Shown here: positions 16,261 through 26,020 of the stretch, in pieces | Numbering within the stretch: position 1 is the first letter of the stretch | How the letters are laid out: the number at the start of each line of letters is the position of its first letter | Source of the DNA: GCA-2706205 sp964215955 | Lineage (GTDB): Bacteria; Bdellovibrionota; Bacteriovoracia; Bacteriovoracales; Bacteriovoracaceae | Direction of reading: 5' to 3' | Assembly: GCA_964215955.1 (NCBI GenBank) | Contig: CAXPDR010000018.1 | Span: forward strand, 186,001 to 250,000 | Length of the DNA: 64,000 nt | Program-made: the position numbers and the translations under genes | Notes under the pieces: model-generated | The model's input: the letters and a program-made list of their open reading frames with translations, nothing else | What the model was told of the DNA's origin: nothing | Databases searched by the model: none

Positions 16261-18395
16261 TATCTAAAACTCCACTGGAAGTTTCCTTGTTGATTATAGG
16301 AAGGTTGCTGACCTTGTTGCCAGATATACTGACTTGAAGCTGGCATACGATTATAATTCATAAATTGATATTGCTGCTGTTGCTGCTGTCTTAGTAATGC
16401 TTGTTGTTGTAAATATCTTCCGTATTCATTTGCCATTGGATTATTTGGATTTACTGGATACGGGGAGTTTTGGAATTGCCCATATTGCTGTTGCATTTGT
16501 TGAGCAAAATTTGGATTTCTCATAATTTCAGGAACAGCTGTCATTTGATAATTATACTGATATACGTTCGGGTCAACTCCATAAACAGAGTTTCTCTGTG
16601 CTTCTATAGGCTTCCATTGTTGAGATAGCTGATTATAGTAATTCATATTATCATAAATTTTATTCCGATAATCATGCGAGCTTTTTTGCTGATATTCGTA
16701 ATCAATCATTTGCATTATTTGAGAGTAACGATTCATACAGCTGGATTGTACCAAACCTGACATTCCATAATTACCAGGACTACATTCTTGCATTGCGATT
16801 CTACCAATTTGTTGCTTATCCATTTGTAAACTCATTAAATCCTGCTGATAATTATATTCAATCATTCTAGCTTCTCTCTCATACCCAGCAGCGATACTTT
16901 GTGCACCTTCTTTATCATTAGCAAGAACACCAAGCTGTTCCATTTCATTGGCCTGCTCTGTTTGGTGGTCTTCCATAAGATCTTGAACATCTGAAATATG
17001 CATATCTACAAGACTTTTATCTTTTTTTCTATAGGCTGGATTATATCTTGATAAATGATAGGCCGTATTAGTAGTGGCATAAGTAATAAGCGCAGCTTCT
17101 CTCCATTCATCTTGATGTAGAGGTGCTTTTACTGCAAAACTTTTCATTAATTTATAATCTGCATTTGATAAATATGGTTTAGCTGCATACTTTCTCAATT
17201 TAGCTATCAAGCTGTTTAAATGTTTTTGAAGTTTTTCTTTTTCTGGACCATCATCCATATTCGCAATATCATCTGCACCTCTCAGAATTCTATTTTTAAG
17301 AGGCTGAATAATTTTTTTATAAAAATCAGATAGAACTTCGTTGTATTTTTGGACGTTTACCTTAGCAAGGTTTTTCTTTTTCTTATCTATGTCTTTCTTT
17401 AAAAGTTTAACTTGATGCTCAATCATATTATCTCTTGCTGCTGCAAGGATTTTATACATCCATTCAAACTCTTTGAAGGCTGGAAGTCTTTTTTCCAAAA
17501 GTTTGTAATCTCCTTTTTTACAAAGTGTTTCAAACTCATCTTCCATTTCTTGTTTTTTAATATCTGCAAGAGAATAAGCTCTAAAATTATTGCCATTTGA
17601 TTTTTTAAAACGTTCTAAAGTTCGACAACCACCCTCTTCCGTTTTAACCGTTCTATCTGTGGCATTTTTCTTACACTCAGGTCCAAAACAATTATAATCA
17701 AAATAACCTGTGTGATAAGCCTTCTTTAATGACTGCTTAAACTCAACAGGTACGATTTTATCATTTTGCCACTTTCCATCAACTAATGCTCCGGTCTTCT
17801 TCATACATTGAATAAAGCCGTAATAATTTGGCTCTACTTCAACCTCTATTTCTTCATCATCTGGAATTCCATCAGTTGCCGTTTTCACACTATAAGTACA
17901 AACTTCTTTCTTTTGAATCACACCTTCTGATATTTCTATTTCTTTTTCTTCACACTTATCAGGTCTTTTCACTTCCACCTGGAAAATATATTCATAATTA
18001 CTATCTGGATAAGACCAGTTATACTCAAGCATACTGGCGCAATTTCCCTTCATCATACCGCCATCTACTGTTAAAGTTCCTGTACTCGCATTATGATTTG
18101 GAACTAGGTCTTGACTTAAAAAATCCTGTTCTAAAATTAATTCTGGAATGGATGTTTGATCTTTTCGAGTACAAACTGGAGCTGAAGTTGTAGAGACGTC
18201 CGTCTGTAAGGTCGTATCAGCATTTGTACCATCTTGCTGTGGTCTTTTTCTTTGAGAGTCAGCTGGTTTATTAAATTGATCTGCCCAGGAATCTCTCTTT
18301 CTAGCACTCTTTAAATCACTGGTGCTTCCTGTATCTACAGCAAAGGATAATTGAGTCATCAACAATGCATTTAAGACAATTAAACTCTTTTTCAT
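16260..18395 (-). CDS. Large exported Gln-rich protein of unknown function
   Basis: A 711-residue protein with a clear signal peptide (MKKSLIVLNALLMTQLSFA) and an AAGGAA SD. Residues 85-260 hold ten or so cysteines in a likely disulfide-bonded domain (QDFLSQDLVPNHNASTGTL, FDYNCFGPECKK). Residues about 290-480 are helical and charged, with Lys-rich coiled-coil character. The last 200 residues are rich in Gln, Tyr, Asn and Met (QQQQQQYQFMNYN), a low-complexity tail. No catalytic motif is recognised. The next gene downstream of its promoter side, at 18481, is also an exported unknown, and the two may be co-transcribed. Probably a secreted or envelope structural protein. Confidence 0.75.
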   Translation of the reverse strand: MKKSLIVLNALLMTQLSFAVDTGSTSDLKSARKRDSWADQFNKPADSQRKRPQQDGTNADTTLQTDVSTTSAPVCTRKDQTSIPELILEQDFLSQDLVPNHNASTGTLTVDGGMMKGNCASMLEYNWSYPDSNYEYIFQVEVKRPDKCEEKEIEISEGVIQKKEVCTYSVKTATDGIPDDEEIEVEVEPNYYGFIQCMKKTGALVDGKWQNDKIVPVEFKQSLKKAYHTGYFDYNCFGPECKKNATDRTVKTEEGGCRTLERFKKSNGNNFRAYSLADIKKQEMEDEFETLCKKGDYKLLEKRLPAFKEFEWMYKILAAARDNMIEHQVKLLKKDIDKKKKNLAKVNVQKYNEVLSDFYKKIIQPLKNRILRGADDIANMDDGPEKEKLQKHLNSLIAKLRKYAAKPYLSNADYKLMKSFAVKAPLHQDEWREAALITYATTNTAYHLSRYNPAYRKKDKSLVDMHISDVQDLMEDHQTEQANEMEQLGVLANDKEGAQSIAAGYEREARMIEYNYQQDLMSLQMDKQQIGRIAMQECSPGNYGMSGLVQSSCMNRYSQIMQMIDYEYQQKSSHDYRNKIYDNMNYYNQLSQQWKPIEAQRNSVYGVDPNVYQYNYQMTAVPEIMRNPNFAQQMQQQYGQFQNSPYPVNPNNPMANEYGRYLQQQALLRQQQQQQYQFMNYNRMPASSQYIWQQGQQPSYNQQGNFQWSFR

Positions 18396-18480
18396 ATTAG
18401 TTCCTTAAAATATACTCCAAGTATCTGATCGGAACTCTTTAAAAAAACTTTAATTGTTTAAGAAGTATAAGTATGCGATA

Positions 18481-19449
18481 TTACAATAAAAATTCCGGCC
18501 AAAAAAGCGGACTGCTTAGATTGTTCTTTTCAATGATTTTTGAATATCTATCTAAACGTCTTGATTCAGAGCTGGCATCATCTTCAAACATTGAATATTT
18601 ATTAGCTCGTATTTCATAATTTCTTCCAGAACTAGATTTAATTCTGATAAACTCTGGAAACTCAAGTGCATTTGAAAATGCCACAAAACGCCCAAAGACA
18701 ATTTCAATTTCACCACCATACAAATTTCGGAAATTAAACTCTTTAATTCTGTGATTTTTATCAAACTTTAAAAACATATTTTCTTTATCAACAATAAAAT
18801 AAAACTCATCACCAATTTTAATTCGCTTTATATTTTCATCAGGAAGAATCATAGCTTGCTTCATGATTTCTGAAACACTTTTTTGTTCCTCTTCAGTTTG
18901 TGGTTTTAAAGGATTTTTAAGGTCTTGGTTATCTTCATCCTCTTTTTGAGCTTCTAAATATGTTTTATATCTTTTTAATAAAGTTAGTTTATCTTGATTG
19001 ATAAGTTCTTTATTGTCTTTAAGCCCAGGGTCATACTTCCTCAAAACACTTAGTAGTCTTTTGGATTTGTTAAGGACTAAAAACTCCAACAAACCATAAA
19101 ACATCTCTCCGTCTAAGTTTTCATTTGCAGTAAAAACGTTCTTTACGCCGTTACTTGCAATAACTTTCATTTCTCTCATAGAAGAATTAGTAAAGTCTCT
19201 TTCAAAATTAAGTTGGATAATATTGGAATAGGTTTCTCTAAAGTTGCTTATTACAAATTTAGAATAGTAAGTTTTAATTTGCTCTGTCGGTTCTGTTGGT
19301 TTTTCTGTGATAGTTAGATTTGCTATCACTGTATTTTGATTGATATCTTCATTATTTCCATTTCGTAGCAAAGAATCTAGGGTTGGTACGTAAGAATGAC
19401 CAATAATTGAATAAATTCCTGTAAACAAAACCACAAAAAATAATCTCAT
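18481..19449 (-). CDS. Exported protein of unknown function
   Basis: A 322-residue protein with a signal peptide (MRLFFVVLFTGIYSIIGHS) cut near residue 19. The middle has a charged helical segment (EAQKEDEDNQDLKNPLKPQT); the C-terminal half looks beta-rich (DEFYFIVDKENMFLKF, GGEIEIVFGRFVAF). No conserved motif is recognised. It ends 85 bases before the Gln-rich exported gene on the same strand and starts divergently from the barrel gene at 19523. Possibly an outer-membrane lipid- or polysaccharide-handling protein, but nothing in the sequence shows it. Confidence 0.7.
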   Translation of the reverse strand: MRLFFVVLFTGIYSIIGHSYVPTLDSLLRNGNNEDINQNTVIANLTITEKPTEPTEQIKTYYSKFVISNFRETYSNIIQLNFERDFTNSSMREMKVIASNGVKNVFTANENLDGEMFYGLLEFLVLNKSKRLLSVLRKYDPGLKDNKELINQDKLTLLKRYKTYLEAQKEDEDNQDLKNPLKPQTEEEQKSVSEIMKQAMILPDENIKRIKIGDEFYFIVDKENMFLKFDKNHRIKEFNFRNLYGGEIEIVFGRFVAFSNALEFPEFIRIKSSSGRNYEIRANKYSMFEDDASSESRRLDRYSKIIEKNNLSSPLFWPEFLL

Positions 19450-19522
19450 AAATAACTCAACCTTTTAAATCCATGTAGAAATTAGTAAAATTATAATACT
19501 TTATTTTAGATAGGAAAACGAC

Positions 19523-20410
19523 ATGTTAAAAACATTTATAAGTATAATAGTTTACTCAATTATTTTTTTAAGTAATGCCCAGTCTTTTGATGGAATTAAA
19601 GACTTTGAAAGTACCAGACTAAAATCATTGGGTGGAACCGGTGTTGCATCAATACTATTAAATGAGGCAACTATACTCAATCCAAGTACTATAGTTTTTC
19701 TACAGAAGAGTTCTATCTATTACCAAAAAGATACTGATGAGTTAGATGAAGAGGATAAAAGCAGAACAAGAAAATTTAAAGAAGCTTATTCCGAATCAAT
19801 AGTTGTAACTGATACCTCGGCAGCTCTAAAAGGCGGTCTCAGCTACCATTATCAAAATGAAGATGCAGGAAAACGTAAGCGAATTGCAGCCTCTATTGCT
19901 ACTCACATGGGAAAACGCTCTAGTTTTGGTTTAGCCATTAGACATAATGAAGAAGATTCTCGGATTATGGATAAAACTTATACGCAATTTGTTTTGGGTT
20001 ATACCCATATTCCAATGGAAGGTCTTAACTTAGGTTTCACAGTCATTGATCCGACCCAAAACACTGAAGAATACTTTAAATTTATAACAGGTCTTCAATA
20101 CACCCTTCATGACAAAATTGATCTTCTTTTTGATATCGGTGCAGGAGATGTAGAAAACTCAGAAAAAGAAGCATTTACTAAGATGGCCATTCAATTAAAA
20201 TCCTTTAAAAGACTATTTTTACGTTACGGACGATTTCACGATAAATTATACAATGAAAAAGGCGCTGCTGTTGGCCTATCTTGGGTTGGTCCAAGATTTT
20301 CTTTCGACTTTAGTCAAAAAACCTTTGAACCAATCACTGATTCAACCGATAATTTTTCTACAGATGAACAAATTGTAGAAACTTCCTTTGGACTGACAGT
20401 ATTATTATAA
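19523..20410 (+). CDS. Outer-membrane beta-barrel protein (PorV/UPF0164-like)
   Basis: A 295-residue protein with a signal peptide (MLKTFISIIVYSIIFLSNAQS) cut near residue 20. The mature N-terminus (FESTRLKSLGGTGVASILLNEATILNPST) has the pattern of FadL/PorV-like barrels, in which a small-residue helix plugs the pore. The remainder is alternating strands with Gly/Tyr turns (FGLAIRHNE, YTQFVLGYTHI, LDIG-like segments). The C-terminus is TSFGLTVLL. First gene of a plus-strand run that continues without gaps into the CFI-box gene, an LptF/G permease, def, fmt, rpe and hutH. Specific function unknown. Confidence 0.7.
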   Translation: MLKTFISIIVYSIIFLSNAQSFDGIKDFESTRLKSLGGTGVASILLNEATILNPSTIVFLQKSSIYYQKDTDELDEEDKSRTRKFKEAYSESIVVTDTSAALKGGLSYHYQNEDAGKRKRIAASIATHMGKRSSFGLAIRHNEEDSRIMDKTYTQFVLGYTHIPMEGLNLGFTVIDPTQNTEEYFKFITGLQYTLHDKIDLLFDIGAGDVENSEKEAFTKMAIQLKSFKRLFLRYGRFHDKLYNEKGAAVGLSWVGPRFSFDFSQKTFEPITDSTDNFSTDEQIVETSFGLTVLL

Positions 20411-21133
20411 ATGGTAAAAGAATCAAAAGAATCAATTAAGGAAAAGAATAAGCGCAAGCTTGCTCTTCAAAAAAAGTACTCCACAAGAATTACTATCGCT
20501 AAACAAGGTAGGGAGGCTTTTCTTAGTAAAGACTATGTTAATGCTACCAAAAAATATAATGAATACCTTGGTATTCTTGCTGAAATGAATGAAGTTGAAG
20601 ATATTTTTAAAATAACTCCTGCTATGTTTGATAGTAAAAAGCATGTAACTGAGATGCTTCTGATTTCACATGTATACTGGGAGCTTGCTAGAATTAATGA
20701 AATGACACCTAAACTTCAGCCTAACTTTCAAAAAGCACTAAACCAATTTGTTAAATTTACTGTTAATCAACCTTATCAAGTTCTGAATGCAGAAATGCTA
20801 AGAAAATATATTAAAAAAAATAAGAATGTAAGTGCTCAAATAGTTGGCTTAAATTCAGCTCATAGCCAAATTTATGTTGAGTCAAAAAAATGTTATATTG
20901 CGACTTTTTGCTTCGGTGAGGGAAGCCAAGAGCTCACCACCCTACGTAGGCTTAAAACCAATCTTATTAAGTCATCCTTGGGAATAAGTTTTGTTCGCAT
21001 TTACTATAATCAATCATCAAAACTTGTAGATTTGGCCAATGATAAAAATCTTTTTGCCCTCTTTTTCATAAAACTTTCTAAATATCCATTGGGTATATTT
21101 GCAAAGGTCCTTAAGGGTTGTATATTTAAATAA
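20411..21133 (+). CDS. CFI-box-CTERM domain protein
   Basis: A 240-residue protein without a signal peptide; the ATG directly abuts the previous stop. Residues about 15-150 are helical and Lys-rich, with a TPR-like segment (ALSKDYVNATKKYNEYLG-like spacing). The C-terminal module from residue 161 (CYIATFCFGEGSQELTTLRR, then SSLGISFVRIYYNQSSKL) matches the CFI-box-CTERM family, whose consensus is CFIATAAYG, a basic LRRFRD, then PLGRxFVRxYY. The role of that module is unknown. The last 20 residues are hydrophobic and may touch the membrane. It overlaps the LptF/G permease start (TAATG), so the two are translationally coupled. Confidence 0.75.
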   Translation: MVKESKESIKEKNKRKLALQKKYSTRITIAKQGREAFLSKDYVNATKKYNEYLGILAEMNEVEDIFKITPAMFDSKKHVTEMLLISHVYWELARINEMTPKLQPNFQKALNQFVKFTVNQPYQVLNAEMLRKYIKKNKNVSAQIVGLNSAHSQIYVESKKCYIATFCFGEGSQELTTLRRLKTNLIKSSLGISFVRIYYNQSSKLVDLANDKNLFALFFIKLSKYPLGIFAKVLKGCIFK

Positions 21134-22224
21134 TGTTTAAACTCAGTAAAGTTATTGCTCAAGAATGGTTTAAGGCACTCATTGGTGCCATCATTGTTCT
21201 ATTCCTACTTGTAAGTATAGGCGATATAATTAATGGCTTTCTCAGAAATTATGAGCTTAAGCGGATTATCATAGAATACTTTCTAAAGCTTCCAGACTTA
21301 ACCGGAAAAATGCTTCCTATTTCCGCCTTGCTGGCTTCACTGTTTGCTATTAACAAACTTAAAACTCATAGTGAACTTATGGCGATTTTAGCAGGTGGAT
21401 ACTCAGCTGAAAAAATTTATAAGATCATTCTATTTTGTTCATTATCAGTTGGAATTCTTCAAATTTTTAATTTGGGTTTTATTCTTCCTTCAGCCAATTT
21501 TATAAAACGCCAAGAATTTGAAAAAAGTCGAAAGAATGAAAGTAAATATCTGGCCAGGAGTAAAATCGGTAAAACTGGTCTTATTTGGTATAAGACTGAT
21601 AGCTATTTCGCTTCTTTTAAGGCTTTCGATCCACAGAATAATCTTCTAAAAGAGGTCTCTCTGTACACCATTTCTCCCCAAGGAAAACTAGAGTCCATTT
21701 ACAAGGCTAAAGAAGCCATTCATGTAGAAGGAAATAAATGGAAACTTGTTGAGATCATAACTCTTAATAATCTTGAAGACCAATCTTTCCCTAAACACTC
21801 AAAAAGTGGTGAATTCATCATAGAGTTAAAAGAGGAACCTGAAGACTTTTCACAGTTTGAATCAGATATAACAACCCTAAACTTTTTTGAACTTGGTGCA
21901 TTTATAGAAAGGCTTGAAGAAACTGAAATTAATTCTACTGAATATAAAATCATGTATTTTGAAAAAATTTCTTTAGCACTCATATGCATTGTATTTTCAT
22001 TATTTCCTGTCTCAGGTGTATTTAATCCCAATCGAAGAGCAGCCGGTTTTGGTAAAAGTGTCGTTTTCACCCTTCTGTTTTCAATATTTTTCTGGGGACT
22101 ACATACAGGAATGGTGTCGCTTGGAAACAGTGCAAAAATACCTGTCATCATAGCAACTATGGGTATCCCAATAATATTCAGTTTCTATATTTTCTTTATA
22201 TTTTTAAAAAATAGATCCTTATAA
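21133..22224 (+). CDS. LptF/LptG (YjgP/YjgQ) family permease
   Basis: Inner-membrane subunit of the LptB2FG lipopolysaccharide exporter, or a family relative. 363 residues with the family layout: TM1 (about 14-36), TM2 and TM3 (about 55-120), a periplasmic jellyroll-like domain (about 125-260), then three more TMs at the C-terminus. The segment LPDLTGKMLPISALLASLFAI and LKTHSELMAILAGGYSAEKI match the coupling region that contacts the ATPase. Only one such permease lies here; its partner and lptB are outside the window. Co-transcribed with the CFI-box gene upstream. Confidence 0.85.
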   Translation: MFKLSKVIAQEWFKALIGAIIVLFLLVSIGDIINGFLRNYELKRIIIEYFLKLPDLTGKMLPISALLASLFAINKLKTHSELMAILAGGYSAEKIYKIILFCSLSVGILQIFNLGFILPSANFIKRQEFEKSRKNESKYLARSKIGKTGLIWYKTDSYFASFKAFDPQNNLLKEVSLYTISPQGKLESIYKAKEAIHVEGNKWKLVEIITLNNLEDQSFPKHSKSGEFIIELKEEPEDFSQFESDITTLNFFELGAFIERLEETEINSTEYKIMYFEKISLALICIVFSLFPVSGVFNPNRRAAGFGKSVVFTLLFSIFFWGLHTGMVSLGNSAKIPVIIATMGIPIIFSFYIFFIFLKNRSL

Positions 22225-22260
22225 ATTCAAATTCTTCTATTCTCGTGCTATATAACTTTT

Positions 22261-22848
22261 ATGGAAACAGTTATAGAAAATTACAAACTAGAAGGTGAAC
22301 TCCTTAATATTCACACTTACCCAGACCCAGTTTTGACTAAGGTTGCTGATGAAGTCACAGACTTTGATGAAAACTTAAAAAGTCTCTGTAAAAATATGCT
22401 TTATACGATGTATAATGCTCCTGGAATTGGACTTGCTGCGCCGCAAATTGGCTTAAGCAAAAGAATTTTTGTAGTGGATATTGATTATAGTCGCGAAGAG
22501 ACTGCAGAAGACTCAGGTGAATTTACTCTTGGTGATTTCAACCCACGTATTTTTATAAACCCAATCATTAAAGTTAAAGATGGGGAAATTAAATACCAAG
22601 AAGGTTGTCTTTCACTCCCTGGGGTCTATGAAGATGTAAAAAGATTTGAAAAAATTGTCGTTGAATATCAAGATACTAACGGCGATAAGCACGAACTTGA
22701 AGCTGAAGAGCTCCTAAGTATTTGTATTCAGCATGAAAATGATCATCTCGACGGAATTGTTTTTCTTGAAAGATTGAGCCCACTTAAGAAATCATTCTTT
22801 AAAAAGAAATTAATGAAGGCTAAGAAACAAAAAAGCCATAACTTATGA
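22261..22848 (+). CDS. def: Peptide deformylase
   Basis: Removes the formyl group from nascent N-terminal Met. 195 residues. The three diagnostic motifs are GIGLAAPQIG (55-64), EGCLSLP with metal ligand Cys116, and QHENDHLDG with His158, Glu159 and His162. There is an N-terminal extension of about 12 residues before the usual start (LLNIHTYPDPVL) and a Lys-rich C-terminus. It overlaps fmt by 4 bases, the standard def-fmt pair that adds and removes the formyl group. Confidence 0.96.
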   Translation: METVIENYKLEGELLNIHTYPDPVLTKVADEVTDFDENLKSLCKNMLYTMYNAPGIGLAAPQIGLSKRIFVVDIDYSREETAEDSGEFTLGDFNPRIFINPIIKVKDGEIKYQEGCLSLPGVYEDVKRFEKIVVEYQDTNGDKHELEAEELLSICIQHENDHLDGIVFLERLSPLKKSFFKKKLMKAKKQKSHNL

Positions 22849-23789
22849 AAAAGTTAAATGTTGTTTATTTTGGTACTCCCGATTTTTCAGTACCTTCCCT
22901 AGAAATTTTAGCCAACCATCCACAAGTTAATCTTAAAGCAGTTATTTCTATGCCCGATCGAAAAGCAGGAAGAGGTATGGAGCTTAAATCCCCCGAAGTA
23001 ATAACTTATGCTAAACATAATAAGATCAAAACATTTCAAACGGAAAATATAAACAAAGAAGAAGAATTCCTCACAAGTCTAGAAAATGAAAACATAGATT
23101 TAATTATCGTTTTAGCTTTTGCTCAATTTCTTGGAACTCGAATTCTTAACTTACCAAAACTCGGTTGTTTCAATATTCATACCAGTTTGCTACCAAAATA
23201 CCGAGGTGCTGCTCCGATTCAGTATGCCCTTCTTAATGGCGACAGAACTACAGGGGTAAGTATTCAAAAAATGGTCAAGAAAATGGATGCTGGTGACATA
23301 TGCTGGTCTCATGAAGTTGATATCCATGACTCCGAAACTGGCGGTCAGCTTTATACTAAATTAAAATTTCAAGCTGCACTTTCAACGAATGATTTCATTC
23401 ATAGTGTTTTTGATAATAAATTAAGTTTTACAGAGCAAAACGAAGAAAATGTTAGCTTTGCCCCAACCCTTAAGCGTGAAGATGGTTTTCTAGATTTTAA
23501 AAATGCAAGTTATCAGCAAATTAAAAATAGAGTTCAGGCGCTTTTTCCATGGCCAGGAACATATTGCAAGTTAAATAATAAACGTCTTAAAATCTATGCA
23601 ATCGAAGAATCTCAATCTAAGTTAACTCCTGGACAAGTCCAAACAAAAAATAACTATCTTGAAGTTGGTTGCTCTGATAAATCTATAAGATTAGTACATA
23701 TTCAACTCGAAGGTAAAAAAGCCTGCTCAGATGTCGACTTACTTAATGGACTAAAAGGCGACATTCTAATTAACTCAGGGAGTAATTAA
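22845..23789 (+). CDS. fmt: Methionyl-tRNA formyltransferase
   Basis: Formylates initiator Met-tRNA using 10-formyl-THF. 314 residues. N-terminal Rossmann fold starts VVYFGTPDFSVPSLEIL; the formyl-THF site is GCFNIHTSLLPKYRGAAPIQYAL with the catalytic Asn/His; the C-terminal OB-like domain (about 205-314) contains QALFPWPGTYCKL. The ATG overlaps the def stop. Normal length and no missing key residue. Confidence 0.96.
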   Translation: MKKLNVVYFGTPDFSVPSLEILANHPQVNLKAVISMPDRKAGRGMELKSPEVITYAKHNKIKTFQTENINKEEEFLTSLENENIDLIIVLAFAQFLGTRILNLPKLGCFNIHTSLLPKYRGAAPIQYALLNGDRTTGVSIQKMVKKMDAGDICWSHEVDIHDSETGGQLYTKLKFQAALSTNDFIHSVFDNKLSFTEQNEENVSFAPTLKREDGFLDFKNASYQQIKNRVQALFPWPGTYCKLNNKRLKIYAIEESQSKLTPGQVQTKNNYLEVGCSDKSIRLVHIQLEGKKACSDVDLLNGLKGDILINSGSN

Positions 23790-24439
23790 TGACTATAATT
23801 TCACCGAGTCTTTTATCTGCCAATTTTTTAAACTTAAAAGAAGATATAGAACGTTTAAATAAAGCTGATAATATTTGGCTTCATCTTGATATAATGGATG
23901 GTCATTTTGTTCCAAACCTTACATTTGGACCAACTGTTATTAAAAATTTATCTAGCATAACCAAGCATAAATTAGATGCTCACTTAATGGTTACAAATCC
24001 TGAGCTATTTATTGAGCCGATGAAATCTGCAGGTGTATATAATTTTACATTTCACTGGGAAGCTATTACTCATCATGACAGGTTCATTGCTGAACTAAAA
24101 AAGAACTTTCCAAGCGTTGGTGTATCCCTTAATCCATCGACTCCTGTTTCAGTCATCCCCCAATATTTATTAAACGAATTAGATCTTATTCTTATCATGT
24201 CCGTAAATCCGGGATTTGGCGGTCAATCATTTATTGAGGGTACATTAGATAAAGTAAAAGAACTTTCTGAGCTAAAAAAACAAAATAATTACCACTATCA
24301 AATTCAAATTGACGGTGGAGTAAAAGAATCTAACGCAAAACAAATACTTAAAGCCGGTGCAGACAATCTAGTTGCAGGGTCATTTGTTTTTGGTGTAGAA
24401 GACAAAGATTACAAATCACAAATTGAAAAACTAAGATAG
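23789..24439 (+). CDS. rpe: Ribulose-phosphate 3-epimerase
   Basis: Interconverts ribulose 5-phosphate and xylulose 5-phosphate in the pentose phosphate pathway. 216-residue TIM barrel with ISPSLLSANFLNLKEDI, LHLDIMDGHFVPNLTFGP (metal-binding His and catalytic Asp), SVNPGFGGQSFI and IDGGVKESNA with the second catalytic Asp. Start codon shares one base with the fmt stop (TAATG). Fits a compact operon of housekeeping genes. Confidence 0.96.
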   Translation: MTIISPSLLSANFLNLKEDIERLNKADNIWLHLDIMDGHFVPNLTFGPTVIKNLSSITKHKLDAHLMVTNPELFIEPMKSAGVYNFTFHWEAITHHDRFIAELKKNFPSVGVSLNPSTPVSVIPQYLLNELDLILIMSVNPGFGGQSFIEGTLDKVKELSELKKQNNYHYQIQIDGGVKESNAKQILKAGADNLVAGSFVFGVEDKDYKSQIEKLR

Positions 24440-24447
24440 GTAAACTT

Positions 24448-25995
24448 ATGAGTAAAGTAAGAGTCTATGAGTTAGATGGTCAAAATCTAACCACTGAAAA
24501 AATTTATGAAATAGCCAATGCAAAAAAAGGCGAAATTAAAATCCAACTGACAAAAGAATCTAGAGAAAAAGTTTTGTCCTCTAGAAAATTCGTTGATGAT
24601 ATTGTTGAAAAAGGAGATCCAGTTTACGGCATCAATACTGGATTCGGTGCACTTTCAAATAAACATATTGCAAGAGAAGACTTGTCTCAGCTTCAGTATA
24701 ATTTAATAAGATCCCACTGTACTGGTGTTGGTAATCCATTTCCAAGACTAACAACCAGGGCCATTATGCTTTTAAGAGCCAATTGTTTAGCCTCTGGCTT
24801 TTCTGGTGTCAGTATTGAATGTATTGAACTTTTATTCGATTTTCTTGAAGAGGATATCATTCCTGTTGTTCCAGAAAAAGGATCTGTAGGTGCTTCAGGA
24901 GATCTCGCTCCTCTTTCTCATATTGCATTGGCATTAATTGGAGAAGGTGAAGTTGTTTTTGATGGTAAAAATGTAAAATCTGATTTTGCAATCGATCAAA
25001 TTGGAAAAAAACCAGTAGAGCTTAAAGCAAAAGACGGTCTTGCGCTTATAAATGGTACTGCTGTAATGGCGGCACTAGGATCCCTAGCCCTCTACGAAGC
25101 TAAAAGAGTTGTAAAAATTGCAGATATTGCAACAGCTTTAACTTTAGAGGCTGTAAGAGGAACTAAAAGAGCATATGATACTGATATTTCTTTTTTAAAG
25201 CCTCAACCTGGTCAACTAAAAGTTTCAAGAAATTTAACTAAGCTTTTAGATGAAGAAAGTGAAATTGCAAAATCCCATATTGATTGTGGAAAAGTTCAAG
25301 ACCCATACTCACTAAGATGTGTACCGCAGGTACATGGAGCCATTAGACAGACTCTTGATCACGCAGAAGATGTTTTATCCATTGAAATTAACTCTGTCAC
25401 AGATAACCCGCTTATTTTTGTTGAAAAAAACAAGGTAATTTCCGGTGGAAATTTTCATGGTGAAGCTGTTGCTATGTGCATGGACTATTTAACTATCGGA
25501 CTTTCTGAAGTTGCTAATATAAGCGAAAGAAGAGTTGAAAAAATGATGAATCCTACTTTTTCAGATCTTCCTGCATTTTTAGTTAAAGAATCAGGGCTTA
25601 ACTCTGGTTTAATGATTGCTCATGTGACAATGGCCGCTTTAGCATCAGAAAATAAATATCTTTCTCACCCGGCTTCTATTGATTCAATTCCCACATCAAC
25701 AGATAAGGAAGATCATGTTTCAATGGGTGTAACTTCAGGAAGAAAACTTCATGAAGTTCTTAGAAATGTAAAACACTGTTTAGCGATTGAATTTCTTTGT
25801 AATACTCAAGGAATTGATTTATTAGAATTAAAGACTAACACTGCTTTAAACGAAGTTTATGAGTTAGTAAGACAGCATGTTAAACCAATTAAAGAAGACA
25901 GAGTATTCTCAGGTGATATTAATAATATTACAAAATTGATAAGTAATTTTGAGATACTCGATGTTGTTGAAAAAAAATTAGGTAATTTAGAATAA
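24448..25995 (+). CDS. hutH: Histidine ammonia-lyase
   Basis: First step of histidine catabolism: histidine to urocanate and ammonia. 515 residues. The MIO electrophile forms from Ala149-Ser150-Gly151 in GSVGASGDLAPLSH. YGINTGFGALS and SVTDNPLIF are typical active-site blocks, and the DSIPTSTDKEDHVSMG segment is conserved. AGGTAA precedes the ATG. It ends the plus-strand run and is closed by a terminator. hutI lies about 10 kb further along; hutU and hutG are not in the window. Confidence 0.95.
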   Translation: MSKVRVYELDGQNLTTEKIYEIANAKKGEIKIQLTKESREKVLSSRKFVDDIVEKGDPVYGINTGFGALSNKHIAREDLSQLQYNLIRSHCTGVGNPFPRLTTRAIMLLRANCLASGFSGVSIECIELLFDFLEEDIIPVVPEKGSVGASGDLAPLSHIALALIGEGEVVFDGKNVKSDFAIDQIGKKPVELKAKDGLALINGTAVMAALGSLALYEAKRVVKIADIATALTLEAVRGTKRAYDTDISFLKPQPGQLKVSRNLTKLLDEESEIAKSHIDCGKVQDPYSLRCVPQVHGAIRQTLDHAEDVLSIEINSVTDNPLIFVEKNKVISGGNFHGEAVAMCMDYLTIGLSEVANISERRVEKMMNPTFSDLPAFLVKESGLNSGLMIAHVTMAALASENKYLSHPASIDSIPTSTDKEDHVSMGVTSGRKLHEVLRNVKHCLAIEFLCNTQGIDLLELKTNTALNEVYELVRQHVKPIKEDRVFSGDINNITKLISNFEILDVVEKKLGNLE

Positions 25996-25997
25996 AA

Positions 25998-26019
25998 AAA
26001 TGCCCCTATAGGGGCATTT
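25998..26019. terminator. Bidirectional intrinsic terminator
   Basis: Stem AAATGCCCC (25998-26006) and GGGGCATTT (26011-26019) with loop TATA and A/T tracts on both sides. It sits between the converging hutH and the 1354-residue cytochrome gene and can serve both. Confidence 0.9.
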
Positions 26020-26020
26020 C

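Noticed and set aside
19470..19486. CCATGTAGAA resembling the parS core
   Set aside because: The left half (TGTT) and the final AAC are absent, so it is a chance partial match.
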